A stretch of 7,607 nt of DNA from Clostridia bacterium. Its GTDB lineage: Bacteria > Bacillota_A > Clostridia > Christensenellales > Borkfalkiaceae. Positions 1 through 6,736 of this stretch are shown one piece after another; position 1 is the stretch's first letter; each line of letters opens with the position of its first letter. The notes beneath the pieces are model-generated. The model was not told where the DNA came from. It searched no databases and was given only the letters and a program-made list of their open reading frames with translations. The DNA lies in the NCBI GenBank assembly GCA_017621955.1, contig JAGASB010000118.1:1-7607 (forward strand). Reading direction: 5' to 3'. The position numbers were made by a program, and so were the translations under genes.

Positions 1-12
1 AGGAAGATAAAA

Positions 13-1554
13 ATGAAGAATAGACCTAATTGTATAATAATTATGGACGGCTACGGCAGTAGTTGTGAAAAGAAAGGCAACGCAATTTCTTGCGCAATGA
101 GCAATAACGTCAATTCGCTTATGAACGAATATCCGTCAACGCTTATAGGCGCAAGCGGAATGGACGTTGGACTTCCCGACGGGCAGATGGGCAACAGCGA
201 AGTTGGGCATCTTAATATGGGTGCAGGCAGAATCGTTTATCAAGAACTTACCAGAATTACTAAATCTATCAACGATGGTGATTTCTTCAATAACGAAGAC
301 TTGTTATATGCTATAAACAATGCTAAACAAAACGGCAAAAAACTTCACCTTTACGGCTTGTTATCGGACGGTGGTGTTCATAGCCATATAACCCACCTTT
401 ACGCTTTAATTAAACTTGCCAAAGAACAGGGGCTTTCTGACGTTTACGTTCACTGTTTCCTTGACGGTAGAGACGTTTCGCCTACAAGCGGTGCTGACTT
501 TATCAAAGCGCTCAGCGAAAAGATGAACGAACTTTCTTTCGGTACAATCGCATCTGTTGGCGGTAGATATTACGTTATGGATAGGGATAACCGTTGGGAA
601 AGGGTTGAAAAGGCTTACGATATGATGACGGCAGGCATAGGTGAAAGTACCGAAGATGCTGAAAAATACGTTCGTGCTTCTTACGAAAACGGTGTGACTG
701 ACGAATTTGTTGTTCCCGCTTGCGTGGTTAAAGATGGAAAACCCGTTGCACTTATTGAAAAAGGCGACAGCATAATATTTTTCAACTTCCGTCCCGACCG
801 TGCACGTCAAATCACACGGGCTATGAGTGAAAAGGAATTTGACGGCTTTAATAGAAAAACGGGATTTATCGACCCCACTTACGTTTGCTTTACTAGATAC
901 GATGCAAGTTTTAACAACGTTCGCATTGCATTTAAACCGCAAGTATTAACTAACACACTTGGCGAATATATTTCTTCATTAGGACTTACTCAACTTCGTA
1001 TTGCTGAAACGGAAAAATACGCCCACGTTACGTTCTTCTTTAACGGTGGTGTTGAAGCACCCAATAAAAATGAAGATAGGGAACTCATTGCATCACCCAA
1101 GGTTGCAACTTACGATTTACAGCCTGAAATGAGTGCTTATGAAGTAACTGAAAAGGCTATCGCAAAACTTGATAGTGGTAAATACGACGTTATGATATTA
1201 AACTTTGCAAACTGCGATATGGTAGGGCATACGGGCGTATTTGACGCAGCAGTTAAAGCAGTTAAGACGGTTGATGAATGCGTTCAAAAAGTTATAGATA
1301 AAATTTTATCACTTGGCGGTTGTGCAATCGTTACGGCAGACCACGGCAACGCAGATAAGATGGAAGAAGCAGACGGCTCACCCTTTACTGCTCACACTAC
1401 TAATAAAGTTCCGTTTATCGTGGTTGGCAAGGATTTTAAGGGCAAAAAACTTCGTGATGGCGGTATACTTGCCGACGTTGCGCCCACGCTTTTAACTATG
1501 ATGGAAGTGCCTGTTCCCGAAGAAATGAGCGGAAAATCTTTAATTATAGAGTAA
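13..1554 (+). CDS. gpmI: 2,3-bisphosphoglycerate-independent phosphoglycerate mutase
   Basis: This cytoplasmic glycolytic enzyme interconverts 3-phosphoglycerate and 2-phosphoglycerate through a phosphoserine intermediate and uses two Mn2+ ions. The 513-residue length matches the family. Metal-binding and catalytic residues of the alkaline-phosphatase-like fold are visible: Asp12 in MDGYG, the nucleophile Ser62 in GQMGNSEVGH, Asp402 and His406 in CDMVGH, Asp443-His444 in TADHGNAD, and His461 in FTAHT. The inserted phosphotransferase domain (about residues 80-310) carries GGVHSH (121-125 region), FLDGRDVSP (149-157) and RPDRAR (260-265). The start at 13 is supported by AGGAAG at positions 1-6, six bases upstream. 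Upstream context is missing; in Firmicutes this gene usually follows tpiA or pgk. A strong promoter separates it from secG, so the two need not share one transcript. No residue is out of place. Confidence 0.97.
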   Translation: MKNRPNCIIIMDGYGSSCEKKGNAISCAMSNNVNSLMNEYPSTLIGASGMDVGLPDGQMGNSEVGHLNMGAGRIVYQELTRITKSINDGDFFNNEDLLYAINNAKQNGKKLHLYGLLSDGGVHSHITHLYALIKLAKEQGLSDVYVHCFLDGRDVSPTSGADFIKALSEKMNELSFGTIASVGGRYYVMDRDNRWERVEKAYDMMTAGIGESTEDAEKYVRASYENGVTDEFVVPACVVKDGKPVALIEKGDSIIFFNFRPDRARQITRAMSEKEFDGFNRKTGFIDPTYVCFTRYDASFNNVRIAFKPQVLTNTLGEYISSLGLTQLRIAETEKYAHVTFFFNGGVEAPNKNEDRELIASPKVATYDLQPEMSAYEVTEKAIAKLDSGKYDVMILNFANCDMVGHTGVFDAAVKAVKTVDECVQKVIDKILSLGGCAIVTADHGNADKMEEADGSPFTAHTTNKVPFIVVGKDFKGKKLRDGGILADVAPTLLTMMEVPVPEEMSGKSLIIE

Positions 1555-1583
1555 AAACTGTATTAAACTGCTATAAAACAGTT
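1555..1583 (+). repeat. Phased AAACTG repeats upstream of the secG promoter
   Basis: AAACTG occurs at 1555-1560 and again at 1565-1570, ten bases apart, and a related AAAACAG lies at about 1575-1581. The single CAGTT (1579-1583) can pair with either upstream copy, for example AACTGT 1556-1561 with ACAGTT 1578-1583, so two weak hairpins exclude each other. No T-run follows on the + strand, so this is unlikely to terminate gpmI transcription. The one-helical-turn spacing and overlap with the -35 box would suit a protein-binding site, but this is inference only. Confidence 0.3.
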
Positions 1584-1610
1584 GAAAAAAATAAATTTTT
1601 TTGATATAAT
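1582..1610 (+). promoter_or_regulatory. Sigma-A-type promoter for secG with extended -10
   Basis: The -35 box TTGAAA (1582-1587) is separated by 17 bases from a perfect -10 box TATAAT (1605-1610). TG at 1602-1603 gives an extended -10 element, and the spacer is A/T-rich. Transcription would start near 1617 and leave a leader of about 39 bases. In that leader ACGTTTAA (1622-1629) and TTAAGCGT (1632-1639) are near-complementary and could form a small hairpin just before the AAAGGAG ribosome binding site at 1641-1647. This is the best promoter in the window. Confidence 0.8.
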
Positions 1611-1655
1611 GAGCATTGTTGACGTTTAATTTTAAGCGTTAAAGGAGATAATTAT

Positions 1656-1958
1656 ATGAACATGTTAAATATGCTTATGGCAGCTGGTAGCGCAGAGTGG
1701 ACAGCTTGGCACGATTGGATTAAGTACATTCTTTTAGTCGTAATGGCAATCTGTGCAATTTTCGTTATATTAGTTGTATTATTTCAGCCCGGTAACACAT
1801 CAGGTATCGGTGCTCTTGGCGGACAAACCGAAACTTTTTTAGGCAAGAACAAAAGTAAGACTTTTGAACATAGAATGAAAAAACTTACTGTAATCAGCAG
1901 TATAATTTTCATTGTTTTATGTATTGTTTTTGCAATCGTTGCACACTTTGCTGGCTAA
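1656..1958 (+). CDS. secG: Preprotein translocase subunit SecG
   Basis: SecG is the small, non-essential membrane subunit of the SecYEG protein-export channel and stimulates SecA-driven translocation. The 100-residue protein has two hydrophobic segments (about 23-43 and 78-98). Between them is the conserved cytoplasmic stretch with QPGNTSGIGALGG followed by ETFLGKNKSKTFEHRMKKLT, corresponding to the family's glycine-rich FGG region and the pre-TM2 basic motif. The start at 1656 sits eight bases after AAAGGAG (1641-1647). Two internal Met codons (residues 3 and 5) are less well placed. It has its own promoter upstream and a terminator downstream, so it can be a single-gene transcript. The residues before TM1 (MLMAAGSAEWTAWHDW) are somewhat longer than in the shortest homologues. 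The neighbour rnr fits the Firmicutes secG-rnr-smpB arrangement. Confidence 0.95.
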   Translation: MNMLNMLMAAGSAEWTAWHDWIKYILLVVMAICAIFVILVVLFQPGNTSGIGALGGQTETFLGKNKSKTFEHRMKKLTVISSIIFIVLCIVFAIVAHFAG

Positions 1959-1981
1959 CGAAAAATTAAAAAGCAAACTTT

Positions 1982-2012
1982 AAAGGTGAGTCTAATAAGG
2001 GCTCGCCTTTTT
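1982..2012 (+). terminator. Intrinsic terminator after secG
   Basis: AAAGGTGAGTC (1982-1992) pairs with GGCTCGCCTTT (2000-2010), giving an 11-bp stem with G-U pairs and a loop of about seven bases. A short run of five T (2008-2012) follows and is interrupted by GC. The T-run is short, so termination may be partial and allow read-through into rnr; no convincing promoter is visible between here and rnr. Confidence 0.75.
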
Positions 2013-2034
2013 GCATTTTAACGTTAATTATATT

Positions 2035-2045
2035 TTAGAGAGAGT
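2035..2045 (+). promoter_or_regulatory. Atypical GAGAGAG ribosome binding region of rnr
   Basis: TTAGAGAGAGT lies six bases before the rnr ATG. It is purine-rich but lacks the GGAGG core seen before secG, metY and metA, so pairing to 16S rRNA would be weak. The same 11-mer precedes smpB (3993-4003), and TAGAGAGAG recurs in the ssrA terminator stem (7095-7103). Confidence 0.55.
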
Positions 2046-2050
2046 TTATT

Positions 2051-3967
2051 ATGAAAAGAAACGTTATAGAAGGCAAACTTCAAGGCAACGAACGTGGTTA
2101 TGCGTTTTTAATACCAACCGAAGAGGGTGTAGAAGATTATTTTATTTCGCATAGCGACCTAAAAGGTGCAATGCACGGCGATACAGTGCTTTGTGAACGT
2201 ACGCACGGTGACGGTCCAAGGACGACTGCTCGTGTTCTAAAAATATTAAACCGTGGGATAACGGAGATTGTAGGTACTTACTTTACTTGCAAAAGTGGTG
2301 GCTTTGTAACGCCCGACGAAAGAAAGTATTTTTGTGATATTTTTATTCCGTTTGGTAAAGGCGTAAGGGCAAAGGCAGGCGACAAAGTCGTTTGCAAGAT
2401 TTTATCTTACCCGAAAAAACAAAATCCCGAAGGTATAATTACCAAAGTTTTAGGCAGACAGTTTGAAAGAAAAGCAGAGTTAAAGTCAATTTTATACACT
2501 TATAAAATGCCCGAAAAATTTCCCAAAGAAGTATTGCAAGAAGCCGACGGCATCAGCACTGTTTTAAGTGAAAAAGATTTACTTAATAGAGAAGATTTTA
2601 CAAACGATATCACTATGACCATAGACGGTGAAGACGCAAGGGATTTCGACGATGCAATCACCATAAAAAAACTTCGTGGTGGGAAATATTTACTTGGCGT
2701 TCATATTGCTGACGTAAGCCATTATGTTAAGTCTGGCGGTGCGATAGATAAACAAGCGTTTGAAAGAGCAACTAGCGTATATTTTCCCGAAACTGTTATA
2801 CCAATGCTTCCCGAAAAACTTTGCAACGGCGTTTGTTCGCTTGTTGAGGGAGAAAAAAGATTAACCTTATCTTGCGTTATGACCATTGATAAAACGGGTA
2901 AGGTTATAGACTATCGTATAACCCCGTCGGTTATAAAAAGCGATGCACGAATGACGTATACAAACGTTCAAAAAATCATAGACGGTGATGAAAATTGTGT
3001 CAAAAAATATAAAAGCATAGTTAAGGAAATTATGCTTATGAACGAACTTGCAGATATACTCATTGCACGCCGTGACCAAAACGGAAGTATAGACCTTGAC
3101 GTTAAAGAAAGTGTAATTAGTGTGGATAAAAACGGTCAAATATCGGTCAGTGCAACCAAGCGTGACAAGGCGCATAGAATAATCGAAGAATTTATGATTC
3201 TTGCAAACTGCACGGTCGCTGAGTATATGTACTATCTAGAACAGCCGTTTATTTACAGAATACACGAAGACCCGTCCGAAGAACGCTTGCAAAATTTTTA
3301 CGAATTCTTGAAGGGGCTTGGTATAAACGCAAGGCACAATAGAGAGGGTGTGTATTCAAAGGACTTTCAAGCAATACTAAAAAGTGCCGAAGGTACACCG
3401 CTGTTTACGCTCATAAACAGGGTAATGCTCCGCTCAATGCAAAAGGCAAAGTATTCGCCCGTGGACGTGGGGCATTTCGGTTTATCGCTTAAACATTATT
3501 GTCATTTTACTTCACCCATAAGGCGCTATCCCGATTTAACCATACACAGAATAATCAAAGATTTTATTATGGGCAAAGCCGATATTTATGAAAAGTACGG
3601 TGACTTTGTTTTTAGTGCTTCAAAGCAGTCAAGCGAAAAAGAACGCAACGCCATAGAAGCGGAGCGTGCCGTTGACGATTATTATAAGCTTTTATACATT
3701 AGCAACTACGTTGGCGAAGAATTTGACGGCGTTGTGAGTGGCGTAACGAGTTTTGGAATATTCGTTGAACTTGAAAATGCAATCGAAGGCATAGTAAAAC
3801 TTGAAAATCTAAAAACGGGCAGAAGAAAACTTATATACAATGAAAAAAACTACACTTTATCGGACGGCAACGTAACTTATAGAATGGGACAAAAGCATAA
3901 AATTAAGGTTGTTGGCGTAAATATCGGCGATAGACGTGCAGAATTTGTGCTAAGTGATTGCAAATAA
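2051..3967 (+). CDS. rnr: Ribonuclease R (RNB-family 3'-5' exoribonuclease)
   Basis: RNase R is a processive, Mg2+-dependent 3'-5' exoribonuclease that digests structured RNA and works with tmRNA-SmpB in removing non-stop messages. Domains in order: two cold-shock/OB domains (about residues 4-66 and 70-136), the RNB catalytic domain (about 180-505), and a C-terminal S1 domain (about 556-635). The active-site motif IDGEDARDFDDA is intact, with Asp192, Asp198, Asp200 and Asp201 equivalent to E. coli Asp272, 278, 280 and 281. HIADVSHYV (218-226) and HFTSPIRRYPDL (485-496) are also conserved. At 638 residues it is shorter than E. coli (813) or B. subtilis (779) RNase R: there is no N-terminal helix-turn-helix extension, and the protein ends almost immediately after the S1 domain, without a lysine-rich tail. 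The start is the first Met before CSD1. It lies 40 bases before smpB. Confidence 0.97.
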   Translation: MKRNVIEGKLQGNERGYAFLIPTEEGVEDYFISHSDLKGAMHGDTVLCERTHGDGPRTTARVLKILNRGITEIVGTYFTCKSGGFVTPDERKYFCDIFIPFGKGVRAKAGDKVVCKILSYPKKQNPEGIITKVLGRQFERKAELKSILYTYKMPEKFPKEVLQEADGISTVLSEKDLLNREDFTNDITMTIDGEDARDFDDAITIKKLRGGKYLLGVHIADVSHYVKSGGAIDKQAFERATSVYFPETVIPMLPEKLCNGVCSLVEGEKRLTLSCVMTIDKTGKVIDYRITPSVIKSDARMTYTNVQKIIDGDENCVKKYKSIVKEIMLMNELADILIARRDQNGSIDLDVKESVISVDKNGQISVSATKRDKAHRIIEEFMILANCTVAEYMYYLEQPFIYRIHEDPSEERLQNFYEFLKGLGINARHNREGVYSKDFQAILKSAEGTPLFTLINRVMLRSMQKAKYSPVDVGHFGLSLKHYCHFTSPIRRYPDLTIHRIIKDFIMGKADIYEKYGDFVFSASKQSSEKERNAIEAERAVDDYYKLLYISNYVGEEFDGVVSGVTSFGIFVELENAIEGIVKLENLKTGRRKLIYNEKNYTLSDGNVTYRMGQKHKIKVVGVNIGDRRAEFVLSDCK

Positions 3968-3986
3968 TTATAAAATGTAGTAAAAT
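3958..3986 (+). promoter_or_regulatory. Possible internal promoter for smpB
   Basis: TTGCAA (3958-3963, overlapping the end of rnr) and TAAAAT (3981-3986) are separated by 17 bases. Transcription would start near 3993, leaving a leader of only about 15 bases. Such matches are common in AT-rich DNA, so this is a candidate only; smpB may simply be cotranscribed with rnr. Confidence 0.35.
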
Positions 3987-3992
3987 AAAATA

Positions 3993-4003
3993 TTAGAGAG
4001 AGT
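3993..4003 (+). promoter_or_regulatory. Atypical GAGAGAG ribosome binding region of smpB
   Basis: TTAGAGAGAGT lies four bases before the smpB ATG and is identical to the 11-mer before rnr. It lacks a GGAGG core. Its use at two functionally linked neighbours, against AAGGAG-type sites at metY and metA, is notable. Confidence 0.55.
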
Positions 4004-4007
4004 AGAA

Positions 4008-4463
4008 ATGGAAGAAAAAATCATTTGCTTAAACCGTCAAGCAGGGCACGAATATTTTATTTTAGAGCGAATTGAAGCAGGCATAGTCTTAGAAGGAAGC
4101 GAAGTTAAGTCTATGCGTGGCGGAAGCGTCAATCTAAAAGACAGTTTTTGTGTCTTTTATGGCGGTGAAATGTACATAAAGAATATGCACGTTGCACTGT
4201 ACGATAAGCAGGGCGCATTTAACTCACGAGACAGCAAACGTGATAGAAAACTTCTTCTTCACAAAGAAGAAATGATAAAGTTAAACTCAAAGGTAACACA
4301 AAAAGGTTTAACAATAGTTCCATTAAAACTTTATTTCAATAAAGCGCTTGTAAAAATCGAGTTGGGACTTTGTCAAGGTAAACACACTTACGACAAAAAG
4401 CGCTCTATTATGGAAAAGGATATTAAGCGTGAAAATGAACGCACGTTAAAAAATTATAGATAA
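4008..4463 (+). CDS. smpB: SsrA-binding protein SmpB
   Basis: SmpB binds the tRNA-like domain of tmRNA and carries it to stalled ribosomes; its C-terminal tail occupies the empty mRNA channel and acts as a codon-anticodon mimic. The 151 residues span the standard family length. The OB-like core is clear: LNRQAGHEYFILERIEAGIVL, then GSEVKSMRGGSVNLKDSF, HVALYDK, the strongly conserved RKLLLHKEEMIKL, and GLTIVPLKLYF with GKHTYDKK. The basic helical tail, about residues 128-151 (DKKRSIMEKDIKRENERTLKNYR), is intact. The tmRNA partner is encoded 2.3 kb downstream, with metY and metA between. The gap to rnr is 40 bases and to metY 27 bases, so cotranscription is likely. Confidence 0.97.
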   Translation: MEEKIICLNRQAGHEYFILERIEAGIVLEGSEVKSMRGGSVNLKDSFCVFYGGEMYIKNMHVALYDKQGAFNSRDSKRDRKLLLHKEEMIKLNSKVTQKGLTIVPLKLYFNKALVKIELGLCQGKHTYDKKRSIMEKDIKRENERTLKNYR

Positions 4464-4490
4464 TAAATACCATTTACAAGGAGAAAAATT

Positions 4491-5777
4491 ATGGCAAACA
4501 AAAAGAGAATAGAAACAGTTTGCGTACAAGGTGGATACACCCCAAAGAACGGCGAACCAAGACAAATCCCCATATATCAAAGTACGACTTTTAAGTACGA
4601 CACAAGCGAAGATATGGGCAAGCTTTTTGACCTAGAAGCAAGCGGTTATTTTTATACGAGATTACAAAACCCGACCAACGACCTTGTTGCAGCAAAGCTT
4701 TGCGAACTTGAAGGCGGTAGTGCGGCGATGCTTACTTCATCAGGTCAAGCCGCTAACTTTTATTCAATATTTAACGTAGCAAATTGTGGCGACCACGTTA
4801 TTTCAAGTTCTGCAATATATGGCGGAACGTTTAACTTGTTTGCCGTAACTATGAAGAAAATGGGCATAGACTTTACGTTTATTTCGCCCGACAGCACGGA
4901 AGAAGAAATTGAAGCAGCGTTTAAGCCTAACACCAAGGCAGTATTTGGCGAAACGATAGCAAACCCTGCTTGTTCAGTTCTTGACATTGAACTTTTTGCA
5001 AAGGTAGCACATAAGCACGGCGTTCCGTTTATTATTGACAATACTTTTGCTACGCCTGTAAACTGCCGTCCTATCGAATGGGGTGCAGACATAGTAACGC
5101 ACTCTACCACAAAGTACATAGACGGTCACGGTGTATCTGTTGGCGGTGCAATTATCGACGCAGGTAAGTTTGATTGGCTTGCTCACAAAGATAAATTCCC
5201 AGGGTTGACCACTCCCGACGATAGCTATCACGGAATAGTTTACGCTGAAAAGTTCGGTAAAGAAGGTGCGTTTATCACCAAAGCAACCGCTCAGCTTATG
5301 AGAGACTTTGGTTCTATCCAATCACCGCAACACGCTTTCTACATTAACCTTGGTCTTGAAAGTTTGCACGTTAGAATGAAACGCCACTGTGAAAATGCTC
5401 AAAAAGTTGCAGAGTTCTTAGAGTCAAGCGACAAGATTGAATGGGTAAGATATTGCGGACTTAAAGGTGATAAATATTACGAACTTGGTCAAAAATATTT
5501 ACCTAACGGTTCGTGTGGTGTTATAAGTTTTTCAGTTAAAGGCGACAGAAAAACTGCTGAAAAGTTTATGAAGAGCTTAAAAGTCGCAGCGATAGAAACG
5601 CACGTTGCAGATGCAAGAACGTGTTGTTTGCACCCTGCAAACGCAACGCACCGTCAAATGACCGACGCTCAACTTGAAGCAGCGGGAATTCCACCGACAC
5701 TTATAAGATATTCTTGTGGTATTGAAAACGCACAAGATTTAATTGACGATATTAAACAGGCACTTGAACAAATCTAA
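4491..5777 (+). CDS. metY: O-acetylhomoserine aminocarboxypropyltransferase (O-acetylhomoserine sulfhydrylase)
   Basis: This PLP enzyme of the Cys/Met metabolism family makes L-homocysteine and acetate from O-acetyl-L-homoserine and sulfide in the cytoplasm, the direct sulfhydrylation route to methionine. The 428-residue length fits MetY. PLP-site features: SSGQAANF (83-90), YGGTFNLF (110-117), DNTFATP (183-189), and HSTTKYIDGHG with Lys208 as the Schiff-base lysine. The KYIDGHG-SVGG signature and GKFDW (225-229) are typical of MetY rather than cystathionine gamma-synthase, which usually reads TKYxxGHSD. TLIRYSCGIE near the C-terminus is also family-typical. AAGGAG at 4478-4483 supports the start. 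metA follows after 18 bases and makes its substrate. No SAM riboswitch or T-box fits in the 27-base upstream gap. Methionine gamma-lyase activity is the main alternative and is less likely given metA. Confidence 0.95.
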   Translation: MANKKRIETVCVQGGYTPKNGEPRQIPIYQSTTFKYDTSEDMGKLFDLEASGYFYTRLQNPTNDLVAAKLCELEGGSAAMLTSSGQAANFYSIFNVANCGDHVISSSAIYGGTFNLFAVTMKKMGIDFTFISPDSTEEEIEAAFKPNTKAVFGETIANPACSVLDIELFAKVAHKHGVPFIIDNTFATPVNCRPIEWGADIVTHSTTKYIDGHGVSVGGAIIDAGKFDWLAHKDKFPGLTTPDDSYHGIVYAEKFGKEGAFITKATAQLMRDFGSIQSPQHAFYINLGLESLHVRMKRHCENAQKVAEFLESSDKIEWVRYCGLKGDKYYELGQKYLPNGSCGVISFSVKGDRKTAEKFMKSLKVAAIETHVADARTCCLHPANATHRQMTDAQLEAAGIPPTLIRYSCGIENAQDLIDDIKQALEQI

Positions 5778-5795
5778 TCAAAGGAGAAAGCAGTA

Positions 5796-6707
5796 ATGCC
5801 AATTATTGTTCCCAAAGACATACCAGCGGCAAAAATTTTGCAGTCGGAAAATATTATAGTTATGAACGAAACTCGTGCAAAAATGCAAGATATTCGTCCG
5901 TTAGAAATAGCGATAGTTAATCTTATGCCAACCAAAATCGTTACGGAAACTCAACTTATGCGCTTGCTTTCAAACTCTCCGTTGCAAGTAAACGTTACGC
6001 TTATCAGTACGGAAACTTACGTTGGCACGAATACTCCGCTTGAACACTTAGAAAGATTTTATAAGCCTTTTTCCGAAGTTAAAAACAGAAAGTTTGACGG
6101 TATGATTATAACGGGCGCACCCGTTGAAGCAATGGAGTTTTCCGAAGTTAAATACTGGAAAGAACTTGAAGAAATTTTTGAGTTTGCTAAAAACAGCGTA
6201 ACAAGCACTCTGTTTATATGTTGGGGGGCACAGGCAGGACTTCACTACTATTACGGCATAGAAAAGCATATACTAGATAAAAAACTTTTCGGTGTATATA
6301 AACATAAAAAGTTGGTTAAGTACGATAAACTTCTAAAAGGTACTGACGATAGATTTTTTATGCCACACTCACGCCATACCACCGTTTATGAAGAAGACAT
6401 CAAAAACTGTAAAGACTTGGTGCTTTTAGCAACTTCAAAGCAAGCGGGCGCAAGCATAATTAGGTCAAAGGACAATAAGTTTATCTTTATTACAGGGCAC
6501 GCAGAATACGATAGGGATACGCTTGAAAAAGAATATAAGCGTGACCTTGACAAAGGCTTAAAAATTGACCCACCTGAAAATTATTACGTCAACGGTGACA
6601 AGGGTGAAATCAAAATGTGTTGGGTGTCAACTGCAAATTTAATTTATATGAATTGGCTAAACCACTACGTTTATCAACTTACACCGTACGAAATTGATAA
6701 TATTTAA
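5796..6707 (+). CDS. metA: Homoserine O-acetyltransferase (MetA family)
   Basis: MetA acylates the hydroxyl of L-homoserine, the first committed step of methionine synthesis. The 303 residues align without gaps to the numbering of well-studied members: nucleophile Cys142 in CWGAQAGL, and His235 and Glu237 in GHAEYD form the catalytic triad. The donor-specificity position, residue 111 in TGAPVE, is Glu. In the family, Glu111 (as in Bacillus cereus MetA) goes with acetyl-CoA and Gly111 (as in E. coli) with succinyl-CoA, so O-acetylhomoserine is the predicted product, exactly what MetY uses. MPHSRHTTV (189-197) is another family hallmark. AAAGGAG at 5780-5786 supports the start. The gene follows metY by 18 bases, so the two are probably one transcript. 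ssrA begins 29 bases after its stop codon. Confidence 0.96.
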   Translation: MPIIVPKDIPAAKILQSENIIVMNETRAKMQDIRPLEIAIVNLMPTKIVTETQLMRLLSNSPLQVNVTLISTETYVGTNTPLEHLERFYKPFSEVKNRKFDGMIITGAPVEAMEFSEVKYWKELEEIFEFAKNSVTSTLFICWGAQAGLHYYYGIEKHILDKKLFGVYKHKKLVKYDKLLKGTDDRFFMPHSRHTTVYEEDIKNCKDLVLLATSKQAGASIIRSKDNKFIFITGHAEYDRDTLEKEYKRDLDKGLKIDPPENYYVNGDKGEIKMCWVSTANLIYMNWLNHYVYQLTPYEIDNI

Positions 6708-6712
6708 TTACT

Positions 6713-6732
6713 TATCGGTCTTTTGACCGATA
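6713..6732 (+). other. Small hairpin between metA and ssrA
   Basis: TATCGGTC (6713-6720) and GACCGATA (6725-6732) form a perfect 8-bp stem with a TTTT loop, ending four bases before the mature tmRNA 5' end. No T-run follows, so it does not look like a terminator. It may be a processing structure in a metA-ssrA cotranscript, or part of a precursor leader removed by RNase P. No convincing separate promoter for ssrA is visible in the 29-base gap; a weak GATAAT at about 6695-6700 lies in metA. Confidence 0.5.
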
Positions 6733-6736
6733 TAAC

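Noticed and set aside
406..942. 178-codon open frame on the - strand within gpmI
   Set aside because: It is antisense to a well-conserved enzyme, has no recognisable domain, and its composition reflects reversed gpmI codons. The same applies to antisense frames at 2867-3175, 4760-5119, 4974-5321 and 6048-6269.
2011..2036. Possible rnr promoter (TTGCAT and TATTTT)
   Set aside because: The spacing is only about 14 bases and no better pair of boxes is found between the secG terminator and rnr. Read-through of a leaky terminator is as likely.
4435..4464. Possible metY promoter (ATGAAC and GATAAT)
   Set aside because: The -35 match is poor, spacing is 18 bases, and the site lies within the AT-rich end of smpB; not distinguishable from background.
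4464..4490. SAM riboswitch or T-box before metY
   Set aside because: The gap is only 27 bases and contains nothing but the AAGGAG site.
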